Origin: Prochlorococcus sp. AG-347-L02
GTDB taxonomy: Bacteria; Cyanobacteriota; Cyanobacteriia; PCC-6307; Cyanobiaceae
Direction of reading: 5' to 3'
Assembly: GCA_003281255.1 (NCBI GenBank)
Contig: QCCL01000001.1
Coordinates: 186,001 to 250,000, forward strand
Length of the DNA stretch: 64,000 nt
This document shows, piece by piece, positions 8,275 through 14,753 of this stretch (its first letter is position 1; each line of letters starts with the position of its first letter). The notes under the pieces are model-generated. The model saw nothing but the letters and a program-made list of their open reading frames with translations, was not told where the DNA came from and did no database searches. Position numbers and translations under genes: made by a program.

Positions 8275-8532
8275 TTAATTAATGCAATTCTTATAACCTT
8301 CAATCTTCGCTAGTTCATCAATATTTAAATCTGTTTCTTCTAATAAAGTTTCGCCTATATCGTCTTTATTAAATTTAGTTAATGCTCCCTTAGTAGAATA
8401 CTTAATACATTGGTTTTTATATTTTGCTTCTTTGACAATAGGAGATAAATAAAAACCAAACAAAATAATAAAAGCTCCATAAGTTACAACTTTTCTATGG
8501 TTTTTCCACCATTCATAAAATTTATTGGACAC
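8275..8532 (-). CDS. Hypothetical 85-residue membrane-anchored protein with cysteine pair
   Basis: One hydrophobic helix near the N-terminus (VVTYGAFIILFGFYLSP) is followed by KEAKYKNQC and, about 35 residues later, a second cysteine in YKNCIN. The helix-then-lysine-rich-then-paired-cysteine plan resembles the products at 15963-16199 and 36259-36696. A disulphide outside the membrane is possible but not shown. Confidence 0.6.
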   Translation of the reverse strand: MSNKFYEWWKNHRKVVTYGAFIILFGFYLSPIVKEAKYKNQCIKYSTKGALTKFNKDDIGETLLEETDLNIDELAKIEGYKNCIN

Positions 8533-8601
8533 GGAAAATAAATAACTAATTTATATTTTAAATTGATTTTTAAAAAATTTCTTTGATATTTGAAGGATTG
8601 C

Positions 8602-8910
8602 TTAATTTATTGTTTTTTGATTAATAGATTTAATCCAAGAATAATATCTTGATTTTCTAATCCTTTGCTCTTTCGAGACTAATCTATCCGCAGATTCTAG
8701 GGGTGATTCTCCTTTCTCAACTTTTGTTGTAATAGAAATACCAAAACCTTTTGCTTCAATTTTTGCAATGCCACCCTCTAAAAAAAATAAAAAAGACCAA
8801 CCTTTGTTCCATCCTAAATAGAAGGGATTTCGACGCATTGTATTCTTTTGGATATATTCTTTAAATGATATTTTCCTTTTCAATGAGTTACTTGTATTCA
8901 CTATTACCAA
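8602..8910 (-). CDS. Hypothetical 102-residue protein
   Basis: A basic, aromatic-rich protein (KISFKEYIQKNTMRRNPFY, then GWNKGWSFLFFLEGGIAKI). A charged C-terminal half follows (ESADRLVSKEQRIRKSRYY). There is no clear membrane helix. Family not recognised. It faces away from DUF1651 operon 2 across a 120-bp divergent region. Confidence 0.5.
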   Translation of the reverse strand: MVIVNTSNSLKRKISFKEYIQKNTMRRNPFYLGWNKGWSFLFFLEGGIAKIEAKGFGISITTKVEKGESPLESADRLVSKEQRIRKSRYYSWIKSINQKTIN

Positions 8911-8979
8911 ATAATAAGTTTACTGTTGATTATTTCTGGTAAGTAACTTTAGTATTTAAATAATTACTTGGAGGGATAC

Positions 8980-9008
8980 TTGACGTCGATGAGTAGTACA
9001 TTTATATT
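8980..9008 (+). promoter_or_regulatory. Sigma70-type promoter of DUF1651 operon 2
   Basis: TTGACG (8980-8985), 17 bp, TATATT (9003-9008). The surrounding bases (ATACTTGACG, then TAATAGTACA) match the promoter at 6520-6549, so promoter and gene were duplicated together. Confidence 0.65.
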
Positions 9009-9011
9009 AAT

Positions 9012-9025
9012 AGTACAACTGTATT
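9012..9025. promoter_or_regulatory. Near-match to cyanobacterial LexA (SOS) box, second copy
   Basis: AGTACAACTGTATT, with the same single departure from RGTACNNNDGTWCB as the copy at 6553-6566. A further AGTACA half-site lies at 8993-8998. Confidence 0.4.
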
Positions 9026-9031
9026 ATCTTT

Positions 9032-9322
9032 ATGACCTCAGGAGTTGCTAATGTTCGGACTTATTTTTATCGTGGCAGCCTTATTGACCCCCCAACTGGC
9101 TGGTTGTTTAACAAAAAAAGTGGTTTATTAATTTTGTTTGAGAGTTATAAGAAATCTGTATCTAACAAGTTAAAAATATATACTCATCTTTTCTATGCAA
9201 ATGAATTAGGTGAACCAGCCCAAATTAAAAATTCAAGACTTCACTCTATTGAGTGTGCTTGTGAAACATGGAATGAATTAATTTCAGGAGATTGGCAAAT
9301 TGTTACTAATAAATTCCAGTAA
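9032..9322 (+). CDS. DUF1651 protein, copy 2
   Basis: 96 residues, paralogous to 6572-6871. Shared blocks are PTGWLF with LLILF, KKS, FYANELGEP, a W near the C-terminus and a closing W. The start ATG aligns with 6572 of copy 1. Two more genes follow copy 1 and one follows this copy, so the downstream cargo differs. As in copy 1, a +1-frame ORF with an AGGAG site starts 19 nt inside. Confidence 0.8.
   Translation: MTSGVANVRTYFYRGSLIDPPTGWLFNKKSGLLILFESYKKSVSNKLKIYTHLFYANELGEPAQIKNSRLHSIECACETWNELISGDWQIVTNKFQ
9051..9131 (+). CDS. Overlapping 26-residue hydrophobic peptide ORF, copy 2
   Basis: It has the same length, frame and position as the ORF at 6591-6671, with AGGAG six nucleotides before the ATG. 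The peptide begins MFGLIFIVAALLTPQLAGC and ends TKKVVY. LAGC resembles a lipobox, but only 18 residues precede it. Four codons (2, 4, 19, 24) differ from copy 1 only synonymously in this frame, and each of those changes alters the DUF1651 residue. Confidence 0.45.
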   Translation: MFGLIFIVAALLTPQLAGCLTKKVVY

Positions 9323-9324
9323 TT

Positions 9325-9531
9325 ATGATCAAGGTAAATCCGTCAAAATGGGAAAATCTAATAAAATCTACCCTAAAACGAAAACGAACAAAGATTTGTA
9401 TTACTTGCAATCACTTTCGCTACAGCACTACAGAAACTTTTGCTACTATCTTGAGCTGTCCTAGATACGAAAAACTCACACCACAGGGTGATCATTTACT
9501 TAAAGGTTGTGAGTATTGGCAAAAAAAATAA
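9325..9531 (+). CDS. Small 68-residue protein with zinc-binding-like cysteines
   Basis: It starts 2 bp after the DUF1651 stop. The N-terminus is basic (KWENLIKSTLKRKRTK). It is followed by CITCNHFRYS, a lone cysteine in LSCPRYE and GCEYWQKK at the end, giving four cysteines plus a histidine that could bind zinc. Function unknown; the operon position links it to DUF1651 copy 2. Confidence 0.6.
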   Translation: MIKVNPSKWENLIKSTLKRKRTKICITCNHFRYSTTETFATILSCPRYEKLTPQGDHLLKGCEYWQKK

Positions 9532-9659
9532 GACGATATTTTCTCCTGAAGCATCTTAATTATTCTCTAATTAAACTTCTCTAGGTAGAGATATTTAATT
9601 ATGTAAATAAAGCATTATTTTATACAACTTAAGAAATTCTTTTTAAGTAATTTTGAAAC

Positions 9660-9761
9660 ATGATGCAATTTTACTTTTCCATATTTTTATTAGTTGTGCT
9701 TACATTTTTTGCACTTTTATTAGATGCACCAGAATTGGCTTCTTTAATTCAAACATTTTAG
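9660..9761 (+). CDS. Small 33-residue single-helix membrane protein
   Basis: Two tandem ATGs (9660, 9663) start a peptide that is almost all hydrophobic (FYFSIFLLVVLTFFALLLD) with a short APELASLIQTF tail. A hairpin follows within 10 bp. It resembles the many tiny membrane proteins of picocyanobacteria; no specific family is recognised. Confidence 0.4.
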   Translation: MMQFYFSIFLLVVLTFFALLLDAPELASLIQTF

Positions 9762-9769
9762 AAAATAAT

Positions 9770-9800
9770 AAATCAGCATTTTTACTGATTTACTTTCTTT
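9770..9800 (+). terminator. Hairpin after the 33-residue ORF
   Basis: AAATCAG (9770-9776) pairs with CTGATTT (9785-9791) and is followed by the T-rich ACTTTCTTT. A modest intrinsic terminator. Confidence 0.45.
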
Positions 9801-9843
9801 ATAAGTAAGGCTTAGGTTTAATTTATTGAATAGGAGGGATCTA

Positions 9844-9885
9844 ATGATTGACAGTCCACCAGAGGAGTTGGATTATAAAATTTAA
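9844..9885 (+). CDS. 13-residue mini-ORF with strong ribosome binding site
   Basis: AGGAGGG lies 6 nt before ATG and the frame reads MIDSPPEELDYKI before a stop. It forms a tiny unit between two hairpins (9770-9791 and 9912-9941). It could be a real micropeptide, a leader peptide or part of a small RNA. The evidence is only the ribosome binding site and isolation. Confidence 0.3.
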   Translation: MIDSPPEELDYKI

Positions 9886-9911
9886 ATCTAGATAAAACTA
9901 ATGCTAAATCT

Positions 9912-9957
9912 GGAATGGATCTTTTATTTGAGATTCATTCCTTTTTAATTTCCTTTT
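9912..9957 (+). terminator. Intrinsic terminator
   Basis: The ten-base arms GGAATGGATC (9912-9921) and GATTCATTCC (9932-9941) pair with one G-U, with a 10-nt loop, followed by CTTTTTAATTTCCTTTT. Confidence 0.7.
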
Positions 9958-10057
9958 AAAAAAATGAGAAATTATAAATATTTAATTTTTAAAGTTAAAA
10001 ATTTCTTCACATTAAAATGATTTGATGCGAAAGTAACTTACTAGATAGTGGCAAACT

Positions 10058-10240
10058 TTACCTGAATCCAAAACCAGTTTTTTGTTCTTCCTTTTCTCCC
10101 CATTCATTCATTATTAGTTTAAGTAAACTTTTAATTTCTAAATTCGAAGCATCAGTATCTTGTTGAAGATTTATACAAATATTTTTAATTTCCTCAAAGG
10201 CATTATCGATTAATATCGTTTTTTGATCTGGATTAGCCAT
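10058..10240 (-). CDS. Hypothetical 60-residue acidic protein
   Basis: A soluble, helical-looking product (ILIDNAFEEIKNICINLQQD, then LKLIMNEWGEKEEQ). It lies 6 bp after the next upstream gene on the same strand. Family not recognised. Confidence 0.5.
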   Translation of the reverse strand: MANPDQKTILIDNAFEEIKNICINLQQDTDASNLEIKSLLKLIMNEWGEKEEQKTGFGFR

Positions 10241-10246
10241 AGAATT

Positions 10247-10444
10247 TTAAAAAGCCCCATTACAGTTAAAACCACTGCAGTTAATGATCCTAAGAATGTT
10301 AATTATGAAATTATGAAATCTTTCATCAAAAAAAAACGCCCAGGTCGTAAATATTGCAAAACCAGAAACAGCAAAAGCAGCATATTGAAGCCAATGTAAT
10401 CCATAGCTGTCTATCCCATTTTTGTCAAAATCAGAATTACTCAA
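10247..10444 (-). CDS. Hypothetical 65-residue membrane protein
   Basis: A hydrophobic helix (HWLQYAAFAVSGFAIFTTWA) is followed by a second, weaker one (FIINILRII) and a Cys-containing end (CSGFNCNGAF). Function unknown. The upstream neighbour on the same strand is the Hlip gene, about 100 bp away. Confidence 0.5.
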   Translation of the reverse strand: MSNSDFDKNGIDSYGLHWLQYAAFAVSGFAIFTTWAFFFDERFHNFIINILRIINCSGFNCNGAF

Positions 10445-10542
10445 ATGACTTTTTTACTTATAATAAAATTTTTTTTTTTAAAAGGAGAGTTTGTTTTGAA
10501 CGATAGACTTATTTCTTCTTGAATCTTAGATGTATTAATAGC

Positions 10543-10797
10543 TTAAATAAACCCTGGAATTATCCATCCAAAAAAACCGTAGTTTATTATTAAGGCCAAA
10601 AATCCAATCATAGCTAATCTCCCATTTGTTGTTTCGGCATTTTTCCAAAATTTACCCATGTAGTTTTTAATCTTCTTCGAATTTTTATCTATCAAATAAT
10701 TTGGTTCTAAAGGTTCCTCTAACCTTTTGATGGTGTATAAAGAGAATTGGATTGTAATTGCGATGATAACAACGATAAAACTAGTAAGAGCATCCAT
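10543..10797 (-). CDS. hli: High-light-inducible protein (Hlip/Scp)
   Basis: The C-terminal half carries the chlorophyll-binding helix signature NAETTNGRLAMIGFLALIIN (ExxNGRxAMxGF) followed by a short GWIIPG end. Hlips bind chlorophyll and carotenoid, associate with photosystem II assembly or repair, and are stress induced. At 84 residues this one is longer than the usual 35-60. The N-terminus has an additional hydrophobic stretch (SFIVVIIAITIQFSLY). That extra helix makes it a variant Hlip; both helices probably sit in the thylakoid membrane. Confidence 0.92.
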   Translation of the reverse strand: MDALTSFIVVIIAITIQFSLYTIKRLEEPLEPNYLIDKNSKKIKNYMGKFWKNAETTNGRLAMIGFLALIINYGFFGWIIPGFI

Positions 10798-11147
10798 TTT
10801 TAGATTTCATATGTGATCATTTTGTAGCCAAAGAGTAAATGACGATTGTACGTATCAAACATTTCCTTATTTCTGCTTTATTAACAGAAGAAAACCTTAA
10901 CTTAAATTATTAATAAATGTAACATATTTAAAAAAAATTAGTATGAATTCTTACTTTTTCTTTGGATTTTACCTTCTTAAAGACTTTTATGTTACATTTA
11001 TGTGTCAGGTAATTCTAAAGAGTAGTCTTAATTGAATTGCATGATTAACTTTAAGGTCTTTTTTCCAAGTCAATAAAGCATTGAAGATTTTTTTTATAAA
11101 AAAAATTTTCAATGTTATTTAGTGTAGTTTTTTAAATCTAGAAATTA
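10798..11147. other. Gap with no gene seen
   Basis: 350 bp of very A+T-rich DNA upstream of the Hlip gene. It must contain the hli promoter. Apart from the hairpin at 11079-11114 no structure or credible ORF is seen. Confidence 0.5.
11079..11114. terminator. Symmetric hairpin, probable bidirectional terminator
   Basis: CATTGAA plus a run of T (11079-11095) pairs with a run of A plus TTTTCAATG (11098-11114), giving an almost continuous stem. The A/T runs in the stem supply U-tracts in both directions. It closes the minus-strand cluster that begins near 12.6 kb. Confidence 0.5.
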
Positions 11148-11267
11148 TTACTTTTGTTTAATTTCTGGAAGGTAAAATTTATTGCCCAATGTATAACCAA
11201 TTGACATAAGTACAAACCCAATAAGTTGAGGTAAATGAGAATTTGCTAGAGAGATTTTTTCAATCAT
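11148..11267 (-). CDS. Small 39-residue membrane protein
   Basis: A short N-terminus (MIEKISLANSHLPQ) leads into one helix (LIGFVLMSIGYTLGNKFYL) and a charged tail. It lies about 40 bp downstream of the 60-residue gene on the same strand. Family not recognised. Confidence 0.45.
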   Translation of the reverse strand: MIEKISLANSHLPQLIGFVLMSIGYTLGNKFYLPEIKQK

Positions 11268-11308
11268 TTCTCAAACTATAAAATAATATAATAATGAAAA
11301 AATTTTAA

Positions 11309-11491
11309 TTATGTAATTCTATTTTTTTTTGATTCTTTAATTTCACCAGATTTTTTTAGTGAATTAACAAGTCTTTCATTTTCAGTTTTTAAATTTTCTA
11401 ATGCAGATTTTGTGAATTGTTCTTTAGCCTCAAATTTTGCTGAACTTATAACTTTTTTATTAGGCAGTTTTTTCTTCGGTTCTGGCTTCAT
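11309..11491 (-). CDS. Hypothetical 60-residue lysine-rich protein
   Basis: A basic N-terminus (MKPEPKKKLPNKKVI) is followed by a predicted helix with heptad-like spacing (ALENLKTENERLVNSLKK), suggesting a short coiled coil. Soluble. Function unknown. Confidence 0.5.
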   Translation of the reverse strand: MKPEPKKKLPNKKVISSAKFEAKEQFTKSALENLKTENERLVNSLKKSGEIKESKKNRIT

Positions 11492-11589
11492 ACTAAAAAA
11501 CTTTTTTAGAATCTTAGAAGTTATTTTTTTTGTATTGGGTATTATTTTTTACAGTTTTCTGGTTAATAATATTTGTTTACATAAACATA

Positions 11590-11802
11590 TTAATCTTTAT
11601 CTTTTGGGAGCCTTAGCCACCCAGTAGCCCATTCTGATTTTAGTTTTGCCCATGAGATCCTTTTAATATCTTTTTTATTTTTGGTAGGAAAAATGTCAAC
11701 CCATCTATCTTCATTTTTACCACCATAAGCTTTAACTTGAAAATGCCTATTACCATTAATAGTCTTTGGTGCTGTCCAACACAAAGTAGGAGGCCATTTC
11801 AT
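11590..11802 (-). CDS. Tryptophan-rich small protein, TIGR02450-like
   Basis: 70 residues with five tryptophans. The blocks CWTAPKTINGNRHFQV, WVDIFPTKNKKDIKRISW and ATGWLRLP match the layout of the TIGR02450/DUF2389 family of small conserved bacterial and cyanobacterial proteins of unknown function. The assignment is from recalled family pattern. Confidence 0.6.
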   Translation of the reverse strand: MKWPPTLCWTAPKTINGNRHFQVKAYGGKNEDRWVDIFPTKNKKDIKRISWAKLKSEWATGWLRLPKDKD

Positions 11803-11825
11803 GAGAAATTTTAAAAGTTAAAAAA

Positions 11826-11912
11826 CTAAAGGTTGCTTTGCCCAGTCAAAACTAAACCATAATATGCAATCGTACCAAGAATAAGTACGATGCCTAGTAT
11901 TCTAATAATCAT
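11826..11912 (-). CDS. Small 28-residue single-helix membrane protein
   Basis: The reading is almost entirely one helix (MIIRILGIVLILGTIAYYGL) with a short polar end (TGQSNL). Size and shape are those of small photosynthetic-complex subunits, but no named subunit matches. Confidence 0.4.
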   Translation of the reverse strand: MIIRILGIVLILGTIAYYGLVLTGQSNL

Positions 11913-11982
11913 GATTTAATATTTATAAATTCAAATTATATTAAAGAAGTTTTATAAATTTGAGTTGAAGATTTAATATTTT

Positions 11983-12192
11983 CTAATTTTTCCTTTTTTT
12001 ATTTCTAACTATGGAGTGGCAAGATTCAGGATGCCATTCATTCTGAATCTTACCAATAAAATCATAAATAAATGAATCGGGGCATCCTGTTTTTTTTTGA
12101 AGTTCTGAAAGTTCTTTTTTAATGAATTCATAAACACTCGTTATTACCCCTAAATTTTCTTCTTGGGAGGGAACCCATTTTTTATTATCCAT
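11983..12192 (-). CDS. Hypothetical 69-residue protein
   Basis: A soluble, charged product (SVYEFIKKELSELQKKTGCP, then FIYDFIGKIQNEWHPESCHS) with two cysteines. An in-frame ATG at 12219 would overlap the upstream gene's stop by 17 nt, so the start at 12192 (MDNKKWVPSQEENLG) is preferred. Function unknown. Confidence 0.5.
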   Translation of the reverse strand: MDNKKWVPSQEENLGVITSVYEFIKKELSELQKKTGCPDSFIYDFIGKIQNEWHPESCHSIVRNKKRKN

Positions 12193-12202
12193 TAATATTT
12201 TT

Positions 12203-12373
12203 TTAATTATTTTCAACAATATCGTAATAGGTTATGTCTCCATAATCAGCATCTGAACAACATAAATCTCCATATAGTTCTTCTAATAAATCGTATGCAT
12301 CTGAATAATTATCAAAATTTTGAGCGGTTAATTCGTCATCTTTCCCATCAATTCTAATTATTTTGTAGGACAT
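12203..12373 (-). CDS. Hypothetical 56-residue acidic protein
   Basis: A very acidic, tyrosine-rich product (MSYKIIRIDGKDDELTA, then EELYGDLCCSDADYGDITYY) with adjacent cysteines. It ends 10 bp before the chosen start of the next gene. Function unknown. Confidence 0.5.
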   Translation of the reverse strand: MSYKIIRIDGKDDELTAQNFDNYSDAYDLLEELYGDLCCSDADYGDITYYDIVENN

Positions 12374-12432
12374 ATTCTATTTAGATGCAAAAAGATTTTT
12401 TGATTCATTAGATTATCTCATAAATGAAAATA

Positions 12433-12639
12433 TTATTTTGGAGTATTATTTGGATAAAGCTTCTGAATTTTATTTTTTTGGATTTCTATTTTTCTTAGTT
12501 CATATTTTTTTGACATTATTTTTCTGATAAATAATTGTGGGATAAGCCAAACTAATGCAATAGCTATAGCCATGAAAGCAGGATTTCTCCACGTTAACCT
12601 AATAATCTCTTGTATAAATTCTTGATTGAAAATTTCCAT
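12433..12639 (-). CDS. Hypothetical 68-residue membrane protein
   Basis: One helix (NPAFMAIAIALVWLIPQLFI) is followed by a long basic tail (KIMSKKYELRKIEIQKNK), so the C-terminus is expected to be cytoplasmic. It is the first gene of the minus-strand run 12639 to 11148. Function unknown. Confidence 0.5.
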   Translation of the reverse strand: MEIFNQEFIQEIIRLTWRNPAFMAIAIALVWLIPQLFIRKIMSKKYELRKIEIQKNKIQKLYPNNTPK

Positions 12640-12808
12640 ACATTAAATTTTGATGATAAAAATATCTTTCTTTCTTTTATAAGATCTTTTAAATATCAAG
12701 ATTTATTATAACCTTAAAAGATAATATAAGGATTATTATCAATTTTTTCTTTTTCTAGTTTGTTTTTTATATTTGGAATTAGATTAGTTTTTATTTTTTA
12801 GTTTAGAG

Positions 12809-13474
12809 ATGTCGTCTTATCTAATTACAGGATCAAATAGGGGTATTGGATTAGAACTATGTAGGCAAATTCATAAGAGGGGAGATAATGTAATTGCAAC
12901 GTGTAGGAAAGCTTCAAAAGAACTTAGAGATTTAGGAGTGAGAATTGAAGAGAATATAGAAATTTCTTCTAATGAGTCCATAACAAATTTGTGTAAAAAA
13001 CTATCTGGATTTAATTTAGATTGCTTAATTCATAATGCAGGAATTTATGAATTTAATTCTTTCGAAAACTTAGATAAAAAAAGTATTTTGAGGCAATTTG
13101 AAGTCAATGCATTGAGCCCAATATGTATGACTCAATCACTTAAACATCTTTTAAAAAAATCTTCTAAAGTTGCTTTTATCACAAGTAGAATGGGATCTAT
13201 TGAAGATAATACATCTGGAAGTTCTTATGGATACAGGATGTCTAAGGTAGCCTTGTCAATGGCAGCAAAATCACTTTCCATAGATTTATCAAGGGAAGAT
13301 ATTTACGTGGCTATTTTGCATCCTGGGTTAGTGAGTACAAGAATGACTGGCTTTACAAGTAATGGAATTAGTCCTGAAGAATCAGCAAATGGCCTTTTAA
13401 AACGTATTGATTCTTTAAATAAAAATAACTCGGGTATGTTTTGGCATGCCAACGGAGAAGTTTTGCCTTGGTAA
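12809..13474 (+). CDS. Short-chain dehydrogenase/reductase
   Basis: 221 residues. The NAD(P)-binding motif is seen as TGSNRGIGLEL (TGxxxGxG), then HNAG (NNAG equivalent) and the catalytic serine region FITSRMGSIED. The YGYRMSKVALSM block contains the YxxxK pair, followed by HPGLVSTRMTG. It has the C-factor/sniffer-like SDR form. The substrate cannot be inferred. It is a lone gene with a different G+C feel from the tiny ORFs around it. Confidence 0.9.
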   Translation: MSSYLITGSNRGIGLELCRQIHKRGDNVIATCRKASKELRDLGVRIEENIEISSNESITNLCKKLSGFNLDCLIHNAGIYEFNSFENLDKKSILRQFEVNALSPICMTQSLKHLLKKSSKVAFITSRMGSIEDNTSGSSYGYRMSKVALSMAAKSLSIDLSREDIYVAILHPGLVSTRMTGFTSNGISPEESANGLLKRIDSLNKNNSGMFWHANGEVLPW

Positions 13475-13606
13475 TATCTTTACCTTTGTATTTCAGAGAT
13501 TTATATCATTAATTTGTTAAAAAAATTTAAAATTTTTAACGAATTTCTTTCCTTGTTCAATTCTTTTAGTTATCTTTAAAAAAACATTAGTAAAGGAGGT
13601 GATTCA

Positions 13607-13729
13607 TTGTCGTATCTACCGAAAAATGCGGTTATCAAAGGGACCGTGAATTCAGTATCTTCATCACATTCATCGGTCTCTTTTTCTTTAATTAAGAAAA
13701 AAGGGTTTATTATCAATAGATTTATATAA
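13607..13729 (+). CDS. 40-residue ORF with near-perfect Shine-Dalgarno and TTG start
   Basis: AGGAGGTGAT (13595-13604) is complementary to ten bases of the expected 16S 3' end and lies 2 nt before TTG at 13607. The product starts SYLPKNAVIKGTVNSVSS and ends KKKGFIINRFI; it is basic and serine-rich. An intrinsic terminator follows 24 bp after the stop. No family is recognised. The ribosome binding site is far stronger than at almost any other gene in the window. Confidence 0.5.
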   Translation: MSYLPKNAVIKGTVNSVSSSHSSVSFSLIKKKGFIINRFI

Positions 13730-13752
13730 ATCAACCAGTCAACAATCAAAAG

Positions 13753-13786
13753 CTCTGCATCTCAAGAAGTTGCAGGGTTTTTTTTT
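13753..13786 (+). terminator. Intrinsic terminator
   Basis: CTCTGCA (13753-13759) pairs with TGCAGGG (13771-13777), with an 11-nt loop, followed by nine T. Confidence 0.8.
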
Positions 13787-13811
13787 GATTTTAAATAGTC
13801 TTACAAAATGT

Positions 13812-13859
13812 ACTTTATCTTTTTTGGCCGAAATAAATTAAGGCTAAAAAAGATAAAGT
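13812..13859. repeat. 18-bp inverted repeat covering the 3' end of a small ORF
   Basis: ACTTTATCTTTTTTGGCC (13812-13829) and GGCTAAAAAAGATAAAGT (13842-13859) pair completely with one G-U across a 12-nt loop. The left arm contains the stop of the minus-strand ORF 13815-13916. It probably ends transcription from one or both sides. Confidence 0.7.
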
Positions 13860-13916
13860 GCTTACCAAAGCGATTAGATACCATCCAGTTGAGGAGTTGC
13901 TAGTTACTTCGATCAT
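13815..13916 (-). CDS. Small 33-residue single-helix membrane protein
   Basis: A short polar start (MIEVTSNSSTG) leads into the helix WYLIALVSTLSFLALIYFG and a basic end (QKR). The ATG overlaps the preceding stop (ATGA). The last 15 codons are encoded in a long inverted repeat. It is the last gene of a four-gene chain from 14490. Confidence 0.45.
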   Translation of the reverse strand: MIEVTSNSSTGWYLIALVSTLSFLALIYFGQKR

Positions 13917-14008
13917 TTATTCTGATTTTTGTCTGAGGAATTTATTATTTGAGTAAAAATCACAATTGATGTCATTAAAAAAACTAAAAGTATGTAAGTT
14001 ACGTTCAT
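13913..14008 (-). CDS. Small 31-residue single-helix membrane protein
   Basis: It starts on the base directly after the stop of the 84-residue gene and ends in a 4-nt overlap with the next start. Nearly all of the helix is NVTYILLVFLMTSIVIFTQI; the tail is polar (NSSDKNQNK). The exact abutting of starts and stops is the main support. Confidence 0.45.
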   Translation of the reverse strand: MNVTYILLVFLMTSIVIFTQIINSSDKNQNK

Positions 14009-14263
14009 TTATATAAAAATGCTAATTATTAAAAAGATTATTCCTAGGACTACCGTAACAATTGCTCCATCAACTAATAAGTCTTTCCATGTATAACTTT
14101 TAAGCATCCTTGTTTTATCTTCTTCACTCATAAGGTTCTTCAACCATGTCCAATCTAAAAGCTTTGTCAATGCAACACCAAAAATTAAATGACCAATCAA
14201 AATCCCAATTAGATCAATTCTAGAAATATCTTTGGTGAAACTTGTAATAATAAATAAGTCCAC
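14009..14263 (-). CDS. Hypothetical 84-residue two-helix membrane protein
   Basis: Two helices (LIGILIGHLIFGVALTKLL and DGAIVTVVLGIIFLIISIFI) flank a charged loop (SEEDKTRMLKSYTWKD). It overlaps the preceding gene by one base. Function unknown. Confidence 0.6.
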   Translation of the reverse strand: MDLFIITSFTKDISRIDLIGILIGHLIFGVALTKLLDWTWLKNLMSEEDKTRMLKSYTWKDLLVDGAIVTVVLGIIFLIISIFI

Positions 14264-14490
14264 TAGCTTTTGTCTTTATTAGATAAAGCTCCACCTTCTT
14301 CTTTGTATTTTTCCCATGCTTCACTTATTTTTGCTTTAGAGAAGTTTTGTTTTCCCTCAGAGAACTTATTTTTGAGATTGTTAAAACTGTTTATCAGCTC
14401 TTTTTTTGTAGGTTCATCAAGAAAATTTGATGTTAATTTCCATAGGTACCAGCTACTAGCCAGAAGAAGAATTAATCCCAGTATTTGCAT
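14263..14490 (-). CDS. Hypothetical 75-residue membrane-anchored protein
   Basis: An N-terminal helix (MQILGLILLLASSWYLWKL) acts as anchor for a charged, probably helical domain (KKELINSFNNLKNKFSEGKQ). First gene of the overlapping chain down to 13815. Function unknown. Confidence 0.6.
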   Translation of the reverse strand: MQILGLILLLASSWYLWKLTSNFLDEPTKKELINSFNNLKNKFSEGKQNFSKAKISEAWEKYKEEGGALSNKDKS

Positions 14491-14580
14491 ATTGGTTTTT
14501 TACTATGCTACAACTTTTTAAATGGTTTCGATTAATTAATTAATTTAATAACTGCAGAATTTTTTTAAAATAAATAAAAA

Positions 14581-14736
14581 TTAAAACTTAAACCAGTGGA
14601 AAAATATTCTATCCAGCAACCATATGGTTAATCCTCCTTCCAGGAAAGCTAGCCAGTACATACCATAATCTGAAAAACCCATTTGTTCTTTTACTGTTTT
14701 AATTAATTTTTTATGAGCTTGAATGAGATCTTTCAT
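14581..14736 (-). CDS. Hypothetical 51-residue membrane protein
   Basis: A basic N-terminus (MKDLIQAHKKLIKTVKEQ) precedes one helix (YWLAFLEGGLTIWLLDRIFF). The frame is open to 14808, but that would overlap the zinc-finger gene by 55 bp, so the internal ATG at 14736 is chosen. Function unknown. Confidence 0.45.
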   Translation of the reverse strand: MKDLIQAHKKLIKTVKEQMGFSDYGMYWLAFLEGGLTIWLLDRIFFHWFKF

Positions 14737-14753
14737 TAAAAAATAAAAATGTT

